DNA of 64,000 bases, from assembly GCF_947496075.1 (NCBI RefSeq), contig NZ_CANMBJ010000002.1, positions 620,001 through 684,000 of the forward strand, in the 5' to 3' direction. This DNA is from an uncultured Tateyamaria sp. Lineage in GTDB: Bacteria; Pseudomonadota; Alphaproteobacteria; Rhodobacterales; Rhodobacteraceae. The translations under genes were made by a program, and so were the position numbers. Shown piece after piece: positions 50,700 to 59,327 of this stretch (the first letter of the stretch is position 1; each line of letters starts with the position of its first letter). The notes under the pieces were generated by a model that was not told where the DNA came from, ran no database searches, and saw nothing but the letters and a program-made list of their open reading frames with translations.

Positions 50700-51485
50700 A
50701 TGCAAGGCAGCGCAAATCTCAACATCATGATGAAGGCCGCGCGCAAGGCAGGCCGTTCGCTGGTCAAGGACTTCCGCGAGGTGGAGAACCTGCAGGTGTC
50801 GATGAAGGGCGCGGGCGATTTTGTGTCCAAGGCCGACCTCGCCGCCGAAGAGATCCTGAAGGAAGAGCTGCGCACCGCACGTCCGAACTATGGCTGGTTG
50901 GCCGAAGAGGGCGGCGAGGAAGACGGCGAAGACCCTACGCGCCGCTGGATCGTGGACCCGCTGGATGGCACCACGAACTTCCTGCACGGTCTGCCGCATT
51001 GGGCCGTATCCATCGCGCTTGAACACAAGGGTCAGGTCGTGGCGGGCGTCGTCTATGACGCGGCCAAGGACGAGATGTTCTTCGCCGAAAAGGGCAACGG
51101 TGCCTTCATGAACGACAGCCGGTTGCGCGTGTCGGGGCGGCGACAGCTGATCGAGAGCGTGTTTGCCACCGGGCTGCCCTTTGGCGGGCGGTCCGATCTG
51201 CCCGAGACACTGAAGGAACTGGCACGCCTGATGCCCACTTGCGCCGGGGTCCGTCGCTTTGGCTCGGCAGCGCTGGATTTGGCCTATGTCGCGGCGGGTC
51301 GCTATGACGGCTATTGGGAACGGCGCCTGAACGCGTGGGATTTGGCCGCTGGCTTGCTGATCGTGCGTGAAGCGGGTGGGCTGGTCGAGCCTCTGACCGA
51401 AGGCGGCAGCATCCTAGAAGATGGCGAGATCATCTGTGCCAACGAACACATGTTCGCACCCCTGGCCAAGATCATTCGCGTTTAA
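50700..51485 (+). CDS. suhB: Inositol-1-monophosphatase SuhB
   Basis: A 261-residue Mg-dependent phosphatase: AGDFVSKADLAAEEILKEEL, WLAEEGGEEDGEDPTRRWIVDPLDGTTNFLHGLPH (shown as the key WIVDPLDGTTNF) and NAWDLAAGLLIVREAGG. The metal and substrate ligands Glu, Asp and Asp are all present. It dephosphorylates inositol monophosphate and may also act in ribosome biogenesis like the E. coli protein. It stands alone with its own start. Confidence 0.92.
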   Translation: MQGSANLNIMMKAARKAGRSLVKDFREVENLQVSMKGAGDFVSKADLAAEEILKEELRTARPNYGWLAEEGGEEDGEDPTRRWIVDPLDGTTNFLHGLPHWAVSIALEHKGQVVAGVVYDAAKDEMFFAEKGNGAFMNDSRLRVSGRRQLIESVFATGLPFGGRSDLPETLKELARLMPTCAGVRRFGSAALDLAYVAAGRYDGYWERRLNAWDLAAGLLIVREAGGLVEPLTEGGSILEDGEIICANEHMFAPLAKIIRV

Positions 51486-51518
51486 GACTTTAAAGTCGCG
51501 CGTCGATCGGACCTCAGT

Positions 51519-51902
51519 TTAGCGGCTCTCCGGCTTCTTATCCGGAGCCGCATCCGACGGGTGATTCACCCCATCATGCCACGGGATCGGTTCGTGGTCC
51601 GCCGGGTTCACCCCGTCAAGCGCACCCATGTTCACCCCGATCTCGTCGGGGTTCGAGCGGCGGTTGTGGTACATGTATATGCCGCAGACATTGCAAAAGT
51701 GATGCTTGGCCGTTTTCGTACCCCATTGATACGTCGTCAGGTTCTCCGCGCCCCTTATGATCCTGACGCCATCCTTCGGCGCGGTGACGGCGGGCGCGGC
51801 CCGGCGGCGGCAGAAGGAACAATCGCACCGCCCGGCACTCGCCAAACCGTCGCTCAACGTGACCTCAAGCACGACGGCACCGCAATGGCATGACGCTCTC
51901 AT
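51519..51902 (-). CDS. GFA-family (CENP-V fold) zinc protein
   Basis: A 127-residue protein with eight-cysteine-like zinc ligands: MRASCHCGAVVLEV, GRCDCSFCRRRAAP and FCNVCGIYMYHNRR. The fold is shared with glutathione-dependent formaldehyde-activating enzyme (Gfa), but most members have no proven activity. ATG 51900-51902 is chosen because upstream codons lie inside the rhomboid gene. The start overlaps the rhomboid stop by four bases. Confidence 0.85.
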   Translation of the reverse strand: MRASCHCGAVVLEVTLSDGLASAGRCDCSFCRRRAAPAVTAPKDGVRIIRGAENLTTYQWGTKTAKHHFCNVCGIYMYHNRRSNPDEIGVNMGALDGVNPADHEPIPWHDGVNHPSDAAPDKKPESR

Positions 51903-52633
51903 CGCCGCACCTTGGGGATGCGAGACATGGCATAACGGGCCTCGGGATGGGGCGGGTGCCCCTCCGTGCGCTGCCAGAATGCGGGCCCGCCGCGCCTCAG
52001 CCAGACCGGAATGGTCAGAAGGATGCCCGCGACAAAGCCGCCTGCATGCGCCCAATACGCCACACCACCGCCGTTCGGATCACTGCCGACGCCACCCACA
52101 AACTGCATGCCGAACCAGATGACCAACATGATCCAGGCGGGAATGGGGAAGATGCGAAAGATGATGATCAGGATCAGCAGAATGTCGACACGCGCCTTGG
52201 GAAAAAGCAACAAATACCCGCCCATCACACCGGCAATGGCCCCCGACGCACCCACAACTGGCACCACCGACCCCGGGGCAGACAGGATGTGGATCGCACT
52301 CGCCGCGATTCCGGTGGTCAGGTAGAAACCAAGGAAGGGCATATGCCCCATCTCGTCCTCCACATTGTCGCCAAAGATGTACAAAAACAGCATGTTGCCT
52401 GCCAGATGCAACCAACCGCCATGCAGGAACATGGAGGTGAGCAGCGTCGAAAATCCGTCCCCGGACAAGATGCGCGCGGGGATCGCGGCATAGTCAAAAA
52501 AGAAACGGTTCAGCGCGCGCTCATCGGCAAACAGGCTGACATAGCTCAGGAACACCACCACGTTGATCGCCATCAGCGCGTAGGTGACATAGGGCGTGCG
52601 TCCGGAAGGGTTGTGGTCACGGATTGGAAACAT
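51899..52633 (-). CDS. Rhomboid-family intramembrane serine protease
   Basis: A 244-residue membrane protein with about six helices. GGWLHLAGNMLFLYIFGDNVEDEMG contains the family HLxxN motif, GASGAIAGVMGGY carries the catalytic Ser and WAHAGGFVAGI the catalytic His. It cleaves membrane proteins within the bilayer. It is transcribed away from the gene at 52821 and overlaps the GFA gene's start by 4 bp. Confidence 0.9.
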   Translation of the reverse strand: MFPIRDHNPSGRTPYVTYALMAINVVVFLSYVSLFADERALNRFFFDYAAIPARILSGDGFSTLLTSMFLHGGWLHLAGNMLFLYIFGDNVEDEMGHMPFLGFYLTTGIAASAIHILSAPGSVVPVVGASGAIAGVMGGYLLLFPKARVDILLILIIIFRIFPIPAWIMLVIWFGMQFVGGVGSDPNGGGVAYWAHAGGFVAGILLTIPVWLRRGGPAFWQRTEGHPPHPEARYAMSRIPKVRR

Positions 52634-52820
52634 GCAGCCACAGTTGGGGTTGGCGTAGCAAGCGTCAAGGACTCAGGGGCCCGGCCCGTCATTTCCCACC
52701 GACCGCTCCATGCGCCACAGCGCAGTTTTCTAATCAAACGGGAAAATTTCGCCAAACAATTGTCTTTTTTCCGCGGTAACACGTCTGCAACACGCTCATT
52801 GCTGACTGGAAAAATGCAAG

Positions 52821-53309
52821 ATGGCCACAGACCCAACGTCGAAGACAACGCCCGATATGTTCCTTGAACAAGAGGCGGGGCGCTATCACTACAACCGTGT
52901 CTTCACCTTCATATCCTGGTGTTTTTTCGGCGTGGCGATGCTGACGCCGCTGGCGACGGTCCATGTTTTTGCGGATCCGTCCAGTTCTGACATGCAAAAC
53001 ATAAAGGCACTGATTGCGCTTTTGCTCAGCCCGATCCTGGCGTTGACGACCTACAGCCTCGCCCGGAACTTCAAAGAGATCAGGATTGATCGCGCGGGCA
53101 TTAAGGTGCTGCCCTATGGCCTGCACATCGCATCCGAACATATCGATGACATCCGCTACGGCAAAAACTTCGCGGGCGTCAGAACGATCGAGATCAAGGT
53201 AAACAAGCCCTACAGGGTGTTCCAGATGGCGTTGTGGTCGCTGGGTCGCAAAGTAACACTGGGCTTCAACCCGAAACTGTTCAGCTCTGCCCACGGTGAA
53301 GCGAACTAG
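52821..53309 (+). CDS. Unassigned two-helix membrane protein
   Basis: A 162-residue protein with hydrophobic segments at about residues 28-50 and 60-83, followed by a soluble domain with strands ASEHIDDIRYG and RTIEIKVNKPYRVF. This resembles small PH-like YdbT/YvbH membrane proteins, but no family was recognised. It starts 190 bp from the divergent rhomboid gene. Confidence 0.6.
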   Translation: MATDPTSKTTPDMFLEQEAGRYHYNRVFTFISWCFFGVAMLTPLATVHVFADPSSSDMQNIKALIALLLSPILALTTYSLARNFKEIRIDRAGIKVLPYGLHIASEHIDDIRYGKNFAGVRTIEIKVNKPYRVFQMALWSLGRKVTLGFNPKLFSSAHGEAN

Positions 53310-53440
53310 GGACAGGTGCCAATGATGGTTTGATCCCGCAGGGGGCGAAACATCCTGGCCGCCTTGCGTATTGGCAAGGCGGCGCCCATGCGGCAGTGTC
53401 CCGGATTGGCGTCTTTGACGAAACGCGCTACCATTGGGAT

Positions 53441-53686
53441 ATGCAGCCTGAGCAACCCAACCCCCTGATCCGCCTGTTCCTGAACAGCACCGCTGTGGGA
53501 TTTGCGCTTTCGGCCGTGTTCGTCACGGGCATCTGGTTGCTTGACATTGCGGGCATTCACACACGTGCCGCACGCAGTGACGATGCGTTCCTGATCCTCT
53601 TCATCCTCTGGTTCTTCCATGGCCTCCTGTTCGGGGCCGTGCAGATCAGCTATGTGGTCTGGCAAATCGGTCGGGACGACCAATAG
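53441..53686 (+). CDS. Small two-helix membrane protein
   Basis: An 81-residue protein with two hydrophobic segments: TAVGFALSAVFVTGIWLLDI and DAFLILFILWFFHGLLFGAVQ. ATG 53441 gives a conserved-looking start (QPEQPNPLIRLFLNS); an upstream start at 53330 adds 37 residues of low plausibility. No family recognised. It is followed 15 bp later by the MDR gene, so the two may be co-transcribed. Confidence 0.55.
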   Translation: MQPEQPNPLIRLFLNSTAVGFALSAVFVTGIWLLDIAGIHTRAARSDDAFLILFILWFFHGLLFGAVQISYVVWQIGRDDQ

Positions 53687-53701
53687 ACTAGGGGAACCAC
53701 A

Positions 53702-54667
53702 ATGCGCGCCATGCAAGTCACCGCCCTCGGGCAGCCGCTCGAACTGCGCGAGATCGATACGCCAACCCCCAAGGCAGGCGAGGTGCTGGTGCGCATCCAC
53801 ACCTGCGGTCTCAACTTCGGCGACACGCTGATCGTCAAGGGGACCTATCAGGAAAAACCGCAACTCCCCGCCACCATCGGGATGGAAATGTGCGGCACTG
53901 TCGAGGCATTGGGCGAGGGCGTCACGCACTTGACCAAGGGCCAACGCATCGCCGCCTATGCGGGCTTTGGCGGGCTGGGCGAATACGCGGCGCTGCCCGC
54001 CAACATCTGCGTGCCCATCCCCGATGACATGACCGAGGTGGATGCGGCAGCCTTCCTCGTGGCCTATGGCACCAGCCACGTCGCGCTCGACTACAAGGCG
54101 CACCTGAAACCGGGTGAACGGCTGCTCGTGCTCGGTGCGTCGGGTGGGGTCGGCCTCACCGCCGTCGAGCTGGGCAAGCTGATGGGGGCAGAGGTGATCG
54201 CCTGCGCCCGGGGCGCCGACAAACTGAAAATTGCGTCTCATGCAGGGGCCGACCACCTGCTCGACAGCGACATCTGTGATCTGAAGGCGGATGTGAAAGC
54301 TCTGGGAGGTGCGGATGTGGTCTATGACCCTGTCGGCGGCGACCTCTTTGATGCGGCGCTGCGCGCCTGCAACCCCGAGGCGCGCCTTCTGCCCCTTGGC
54401 TTCGCCTCTGGCACCGTCCCTCAAATCCCCGCCAACTACCTGCTGGTCAAGAACCTGCATGTGCTCGGCTTCTATTGGGGCGGCTACATGCGGGTGAACC
54501 CATCGGTGCTGACCGACAGTTTCAAGGTGCTCTTTGGCTGGTATGCCGAAGGCAAGCTGAAACCCCATGTCAGCCATGTGCTGCCGCTGGACCGCTCGAA
54601 CGAAGCGCTCGACCTGCTGCGGACACGCAAGGCGACGGGCAAGGTCGTGATCCAGGTCGACGGCTAG
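53702..54667 (+). CDS. Zinc-less MDR NADPH:quinone reductase family
   Basis: A 321-residue quinone reductase-like enzyme: IHTCGLNFGDTLIVKGTY, IGMEMCGTVEALGEGV, VLGASGGVGLTAVELGKLMGAE for NADPH binding and VVYDPVGGDLFDAALR. The absence of the zinc-binding Cys/His set places it in the zeta-crystallin/QOR group. It reduces quinones or enals. It starts 15 bp after the small membrane protein and is the last gene before the four-repeat region. Confidence 0.92.
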   Translation: MRAMQVTALGQPLELREIDTPTPKAGEVLVRIHTCGLNFGDTLIVKGTYQEKPQLPATIGMEMCGTVEALGEGVTHLTKGQRIAAYAGFGGLGEYAALPANICVPIPDDMTEVDAAAFLVAYGTSHVALDYKAHLKPGERLLVLGASGGVGLTAVELGKLMGAEVIACARGADKLKIASHAGADHLLDSDICDLKADVKALGGADVVYDPVGGDLFDAALRACNPEARLLPLGFASGTVPQIPANYLLVKNLHVLGFYWGGYMRVNPSVLTDSFKVLFGWYAEGKLKPHVSHVLPLDRSNEALDLLRTRKATGKVVIQVDG

Positions 54668-54751
54668 ATCTTACCCAAAAGTTATCGGACCCGCGCAAAC
54701 CTTAACGCGGCAGCAAAGTTAACAGGGTGTGACTGCACTCTGCGCGAGGAG

Positions 54752-54859
54752 AATGCGCAGTTTTGGCCGCAAAATGCGCGGTTTTCTGGAAACAAGCTCG
54801 AACCCCCTGTTTTCGCGGGGTGTAAAATACGCGGTTTCCGCCTCAAAATGCGCAGTTTT
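54752..54859. repeat. Four-copy 13-bp repeat, helically spaced
   Basis: The consensus AATGCGCAGTTTT occurs at 54752-54764, 54773-54785 (AATGCGCGGTTTT), 54826-54838 (AATACGCGGTTTC) and 54847-54859. Start-to-start distances are 21, 53 and 21 bp, near two and five helical turns, so all copies face the same side of the DNA. A GC hairpin (CCCC and GGGG) lies in the middle gap. It is intergenic, between two convergent genes (53702 on plus, 54886 on minus), which is unusual for an operator. Confidence 0.6.
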
Positions 54860-54885
54860 GCGGCATCAGCGCACCGCGCGGTGCC

Positions 54886-55869
54886 TTAACCATTGCGTCC
54901 CCGGACAGGCCGCCGGTCGCCACCCCGCGCTTTTTGTTGTTCCCGCAGAAACACAAACAGACCTGCGCCCAGGATCAGAAGAATGCCGATCCAGACCTCA
55001 AGTACCGGCAAATCCCCAAATACCGCCCAGCCCCAGAACACGGCCAGGGGCAGACCAACGTATTCGAAGGGTGCAACTGTTGCCGCATCGGTCAGGCGGT
55101 AGGCTTGGCTCAGGCAATATCCGATGATGGCCGAGTTTACGCCCAGTCCGAAAAAGACCCATATATCAGCACCTTGCGGCCAGACCCAAGCCCGCAGCAG
55201 AAAGATCACCGATCCGTTTGTCGCGCCTTCGGCATACCGCCCATCACCGGCGACAGCGAAAAAGCCCAAGGATACGATGACAAAGGTCGCCTGGATATAA
55301 ACAGCCATCGCGCTGGCCTTGCTGGCCACACCCAGTTTCCGCGTAAGTATTTGATTTAACGCATAAGTCAAGGCCGCCAGCACCGGCAGCAGCAACACAA
55401 CCCGGCTCACCTCAAGCGTACCCGCATCCGCCCAGGGGCGTTGCATGATGACAACCCCGGCAAATCCAACGGCCACCGCCGACAGTCGCAAGACACCAAC
55501 CCGTTCACCCAGAATTGGTATAGATAACAATGTGATAAACAGGGGCGCGACAAAGAACAGGGCCGTCACATCTGCCAGTGGCAGCACCGCCAGCCCCACG
55601 AAAAAAGTCATGTTGGCAATGACGATCAAAATGCCCCGCAGCGCGTGCTGCCATGGGGTGTTGGTGCGCAGAATGCCAAAGCCACCTTCGTACTGAACGA
55701 TGATCAGGCTGAACAGAATGCCGATGCCAGAGCGGGCAAAGACAATCTGATGCAGTGGATAGTCCCCTGATAACTGCTTGATAAGCATGTCATTTATCGA
55801 GATGCAGAATACAGCGATCAGCACGCATAAAATGCCCAGCCCAGCGATGTTCTGACGTGCATTGTCCAT
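54886..55869 (-). CDS. EamA-family (DMT) transporter
   Basis: A 327-residue protein with ten hydrophobic segments in two EamA repeats: GLGILCVLIAVFCISINDML, IVFARSGIGILFSLIIV, VGFAGVVIMQRPW and VAPFEYVGLPLAVFWGWAVFGD. This is the drug/metabolite exporter superfamily; the substrate is unknown. ATG 55867-55869 is taken as start. It faces away from the CoxG-like gene. Confidence 0.88.
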   Translation of the reverse strand: MDNARQNIAGLGILCVLIAVFCISINDMLIKQLSGDYPLHQIVFARSGIGILFSLIIVQYEGGFGILRTNTPWQHALRGILIVIANMTFFVGLAVLPLADVTALFFVAPLFITLLSIPILGERVGVLRLSAVAVGFAGVVIMQRPWADAGTLEVSRVVLLLPVLAALTYALNQILTRKLGVASKASAMAVYIQATFVIVSLGFFAVAGDGRYAEGATNGSVIFLLRAWVWPQGADIWVFFGLGVNSAIIGYCLSQAYRLTDAATVAPFEYVGLPLAVFWGWAVFGDLPVLEVWIGILLILGAGLFVFLREQQKARGGDRRPVRGRNG

Positions 55870-55973
55870 ATTTCCAGCCCTATCACAGCATGGAACCGAA
55901 TGGCTTGCGAATAGCGCATAGCGCAAATGCATGCGCTGCGGTATCACGGGCCAAAGAGCAAGGGAGCCTCCTC

Positions 55974-56492
55974 ATGCAAATGTCCGATACCCGCCAGATC
56001 GCAGCCACCCCGTCCGAGGTCTATGCAGCCCTTCTGAACCCCGAAGTGCTCAAGGCATGCGTGCCCGGCGCGACCGAGGTGACAGGGACCCCCGAAGACG
56101 GGTTCGAAGCGTCCGTGACCCAAAAGGTCGGCCCGGTTAAGGCGACTTTCAAAGGTCAAGTGACCTTGTCCGAAATGATTGAGAATCAAAGCCTTACAAT
56201 CACTGGTGAAGGCAAGGGCGGTGCCGCTGGCTTTGCCAAGGGCGGCGCCGAGGTGCGCATGACAGAGGTCGATGGCGGAACAGAGCTGTCCTATGATGTT
56301 GAGGCGAAAGTGGGCGGCAAACTGGCCCAGCTTGGCAGTCGCATCATCGACGGTTTTGCCAAGAAGATGGCCGATCAGTTCTTCAGCAACCTGCAGGACG
56401 CATTGGAAGGGCCGGCCGCACCCGAAGCGGAAGCCGAAGCAGAAGATACGCCAAAGAAGGGTTGGCTTGGCCGCCTGACGGGCAAAGAATAG
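55974..56492 (+). CDS. CoxG/SRPBCC-family protein
   Basis: A 172-residue protein with the SRPBCC fold of CoxG: SDTRQIAATPSEVYAALLNPEVLKACVPGATE, FEASVTQKVGPVKATFKGQVTL, GKGGAAGFAKGGAEVRM and YDVEAKVGGKLAQLGSRIIDGFAKKMADQFF. CoxG recruits or anchors CO-dehydrogenase-type molybdenum enzymes to the membrane. The C-terminus is alanine/glutamate-rich and ends in a small basic tail. It is 10 kb from the CoxL-like gene, so a partnership is only suggestive. Confidence 0.85.
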   Translation: MQMSDTRQIAATPSEVYAALLNPEVLKACVPGATEVTGTPEDGFEASVTQKVGPVKATFKGQVTLSEMIENQSLTITGEGKGGAAGFAKGGAEVRMTEVDGGTELSYDVEAKVGGKLAQLGSRIIDGFAKKMADQFFSNLQDALEGPAAPEAEAEAEDTPKKGWLGRLTGKE

Positions 56493-56598
56493 CGGTGCAC
56501 ATGCGGCTGTGCGTGGGCGCGCTGGCGCCGCGTTCCCGCGCAGCATAATTCTGCGCCATCCAATAGTTTTGATCCATCCGAAATGAGCCGGAGTATTC

Positions 56599-57534
56599 AT
56601 GGCGACGATCCTGAGTATCCAGAACCTGCGTAAATCCTATGCAGGCGGTTTCGAGGCGCTCAAGGGCGTCAATCTGGACATTGAAGAAGGCGAGATCATT
56701 GCTCTGCTTGGCCCCAATGGCGCAGGCAAGACGACTTTGATTTCAACGGTTTGCGGCATCACAATGCCGACCTCGGGGACGGTGACAGTTGCGGGCTATG
56801 ACATCCTCAACAATTACCGGCAGGCGCGTAGCCTGATCGGCTTGGTGCCCCAGGAAATCGCGTTGGAGCCGTTCGAAAAGGTTGTCAACACGGTGCGCTT
56901 TTCCCGTGGCCTGTTTGGGAAGGGACGCAAGGACAGCGCGGTCGAAGACATCCTGAAACGCCTGTCTTTGTGGGACAAGCGGGACAACCAGATCCGCGAA
57001 TTGTCCGGTGGCATGAAACGTCGCGTACTGATCGCCAAGGCATTGGCCCACGAACCCCGGGTGCTGTTTCTCGACGAACCCACGGCGGGTGTCGATGTTG
57101 AGCTGCGCAAGGACATGTGGGAAATTGTCGAGCAATTGCGGGCGGATGGCGTCACCACGATCCTGACCACACACTACATCGAAGAGGCCGAAGCCATCGC
57201 GGATCGGGTCGGTGTCATCAGCAAAGGCGAAATCCTGTTGGTCGAAGACAAGGACACCCTGATGGCCCGTATGGGTAGGAAGCAACTGGATGTTCAACTG
57301 ACAACGCAACTGGACGCCGTGCCCGATGTGTTGGCGGCCTATGACCTGAGATTGGGTGATGGTGGTTGGACGTTGATCTACAGCTACGACGTGAATGCAG
57401 AACGCACCGGTATCACCAAACTGCTGAATGACGTTCAGGCATCGGGCCTACAGCTTCGTGATGTTGTCACACGTCAATCCAGCCTTGAAGATATCTTTGT
57501 CTCACTGGTCAACCAGCCGGAGGAGATGGCATGA
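56599..57534 (+). CDS. ABC-2 type exporter, ATPase subunit
   Basis: A 311-residue ATPase with Walker [15 protein letters not shown], signature [15 protein letters not shown], Walker [13 protein letters not shown] and switch [18 protein letters not shown]. It is the YadG-like partner of a permease. The next gene starts within its stop codon (ATGA). Substrate unknown. Confidence 0.93.
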   Translation: MATILSIQNLRKSYAGGFEALKGVNLDIEEGEIIALLGPNGAGKTTLISTVCGITMPTSGTVTVAGYDILNNYRQARSLIGLVPQEIALEPFEKVVNTVRFSRGLFGKGRKDSAVEDILKRLSLWDKRDNQIRELSGGMKRRVLIAKALAHEPRVLFLDEPTAGVDVELRKDMWEIVEQLRADGVTTILTTHYIEEAEAIADRVGVISKGEILLVEDKDTLMARMGRKQLDVQLTTQLDAVPDVLAAYDLRLGDGGWTLIYSYDVNAERTGITKLLNDVQASGLQLRDVVTRQSSLEDIFVSLVNQPEEMA

Positions 57535-58292
57535 ACTGGACTGCGATCCGTGCTATTTACGTCTTTGAAATGGCGCGCTTTTTCCGAACCATCGCGCAAT
57601 CCCTCATTTCGCCTGTGCTGTCCACATCCCTCTACTTTGTGGTGTTCGGCGCCGCCATCGGCAGCCGTATAGATCAGGTCGAGGGCGTCAGCTATGGCGC
57701 GTTCATCGTGCCCGGCCTCATCATGCTGACGGTGATGACCCAAGGCATTTCCAACGCGTCCTTCGGCATCTACTTCCCCAAGTTCATCGGGACAATTTAC
57801 GAGCTGCTCTCGGCACCCATCAGCTTTCTTGAGATCGTGATGGGCTATGTCGGGGCGGCCGCCACCAAGGCGATGTTTATCGGGATTATTATCCTGATCA
57901 CGTCGTTTTTCTTCGTAGATATCCAGATACAAAACCCCGCGGCCATGATCGCATTTCTGATCCTGACTTGCGTCAGCTTTGCGCTGTTTGGCTTTATCAT
58001 CGGCATCTGGGCGGGCAACTTCGAGCAGTTACAACTGGTGCCGCTGCTGATCGTGACCCCACTCGTGTTCCTTGGCGGGTCGTTTTATTCCATCTCGATG
58101 TTGCCGCCGGTCTGGCAGACGATCTCAATGTTCAATCCAGTTGTCTATCTGATCTCGGGTTTCCGCTGGGCGTTCTTCGGTGTCGAGGATGTGCCGATAC
58201 TGACATCCCTGGTGGCCATCGCAGTGTTCACTTCGCTGTGCTTGGGGGCGGTCTGGTGGATCTTCAAGACGGGTTGGCGCATTCGGCAATAA
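57531..58292 (+). CDS. ABC-2 type exporter, permease subunit
   Basis: A 253-residue membrane protein with six hydrophobic segments and the ABC-2 signature late in the chain ([33 protein letters not shown], given here in short as [10 protein letters not shown] and [12 protein letters not shown]). It belongs with the ATPase upstream by a 4-bp overlap, like YadH. The transported molecule is unknown. Confidence 0.9.
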   Translation: MNWTAIRAIYVFEMARFFRTIAQSLISPVLSTSLYFVVFGAAIGSRIDQVEGVSYGAFIVPGLIMLTVMTQGISNASFGIYFPKFIGTIYELLSAPISFLEIVMGYVGAAATKAMFIGIIILITSFFFVDIQIQNPAAMIAFLILTCVSFALFGFIIGIWAGNFEQLQLVPLLIVTPLVFLGGSFYSISMLPPVWQTISMFNPVVYLISGFRWAFFGVEDVPILTSLVAIAVFTSLCLGAVWWIFKTGWRIRQ

Positions 58293-58361
58293 CGTTACGA
58301 CGCGCAACTCCTTTTAATTGCGGCCTTGTTCTGTGTGGGGCTGCATTCTACATGGGCTTGG

Positions 58362-59159
58362 ATGAAACGCTGGATCCCTTTCATGAAATCCGACCCGACA
58401 GTCGCCGTTGTGCGACTGCAAGGGGTCATTGCCGGTGGGTCGCGCGGCACGCTGAACGATCAGGCGCTGGCCAGTTCCCTTGAAAAGGCGTTCAGCCGGG
58501 GAAAGCCCGCTGCTGTCGCACTCGAAATAAATTCGCCCGGCGGCAGCGCGGTACAATCCTCGCTGATCGGTGCACGCATTCGCAGGCTCGCTATTGAAAA
58601 AGATGTGCCCGTCATCGCGTTCGTCGAGGATGTGGCCGCGTCCGGTGGATATTGGCTGGCAGCAGCTGCGGACGAAATCTATGCGGATCCGTCTTCAGTG
58701 GTCGGGTCCATTGGCGTGATCTCTGCCAGTTTCGGTGCGCATGAGTTGCTGACACGACAGGGTGTTGAACGCCGGGTTTATACGGCAGGCAAGTCCAAAA
58801 GCATGCTGGACCCGTTCCGCCCGGAAAAGCCAGAGGATGTCGAGCGTCTGAAGGGGCTGCTGAACGACATTCACACGAATTTCATCGAGCATGTGAAAGC
58901 CCGCCGCGTGGGCAAACTTGATGCCGAAGCCGACTTGTTTACGGGTGAAGTCTGGTTGGCGGAAAAGGCCAAGGCGTTGGGGCTGATTGACGGGATCGGG
59001 CACCTCAAGCCCATGATGCAGGACCGGTTTGGCGACAAGGTGAAGTTCCGCCAGTATGGCGTACGACGTCCTTTCTTTGCCCGATTGGGGGCGCATCTGA
59101 TGGAGGACGCCGTGTCATCCATCGAAGAACGCGCGGCCTACGCCCGGTTTGGACTGTAA
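58362..59159 (+). CDS. S49-family signal-peptide peptidase (SppA-like)
   Basis: A 265-residue short SppA form: ALEINSPGGSAVQSSLIGARIR, VEDVAASGGYWLAAAADEIYA with the catalytic Ser in ASGG, GSIGVISASF and the Lys general base in YTAGKSKSML. It degrades cleaved signal peptides in the inner membrane. ATG 58362 is preferred to 58326 because MKRWIPF starts the short N-terminal helix of this subgroup. Confidence 0.9.
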   Translation: MKRWIPFMKSDPTVAVVRLQGVIAGGSRGTLNDQALASSLEKAFSRGKPAAVALEINSPGGSAVQSSLIGARIRRLAIEKDVPVIAFVEDVAASGGYWLAAAADEIYADPSSVVGSIGVISASFGAHELLTRQGVERRVYTAGKSKSMLDPFRPEKPEDVERLKGLLNDIHTNFIEHVKARRVGKLDAEADLFTGEVWLAEKAKALGLIDGIGHLKPMMQDRFGDKVKFRQYGVRRPFFARLGAHLMEDAVSSIEERAAYARFGL

Positions 59160-59162
59160 GTC

Positions 59163-59327
59163 ATGATGTCCAAGATCGTCCTTCTGTTCCTTGCCTTCAT
59201 TGCGGTGTTGGCCGTCTTTGGGAAACTGCACTGGATCGGGGGTAAGCGATTGGCAGCTGCCAAATGTGCTTGCGGACGGTATCGGATTGGAAAGGGCAAG
59301 TGCAGTTGTGGACGGGGTGGAACCTGA
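59163..59327 (+). CDS. 54-residue membrane protein with two CxC motifs
   Basis: MSKIVLLFLAFIAVLAVFG forms one transmembrane helix and is followed by LHWIGGKRLAAAKCACGRYR and GKGKCSCGRGG. The C-x-C pair at each end of the loop suggests a tiny zinc ribbon on one side of the membrane. The stop TGA shares bases with the antiporter start ATG (TGATG), so the two are translationally coupled. The gene is only 165 bp long. I remember similar proteins in Rhodobacterales but no assigned function. Confidence 0.7.
   Translation: MMSKIVLLFLAFIAVLAVFGKLHWIGGKRLAAAKCACGRYRIGKGKCSCGRGGT

Noticed and set aside
53306-54577. A 423-codon minus-strand frame
   Set aside because: It is antisense to the MDR oxidoreductase and the small membrane protein, without recognisable domains.
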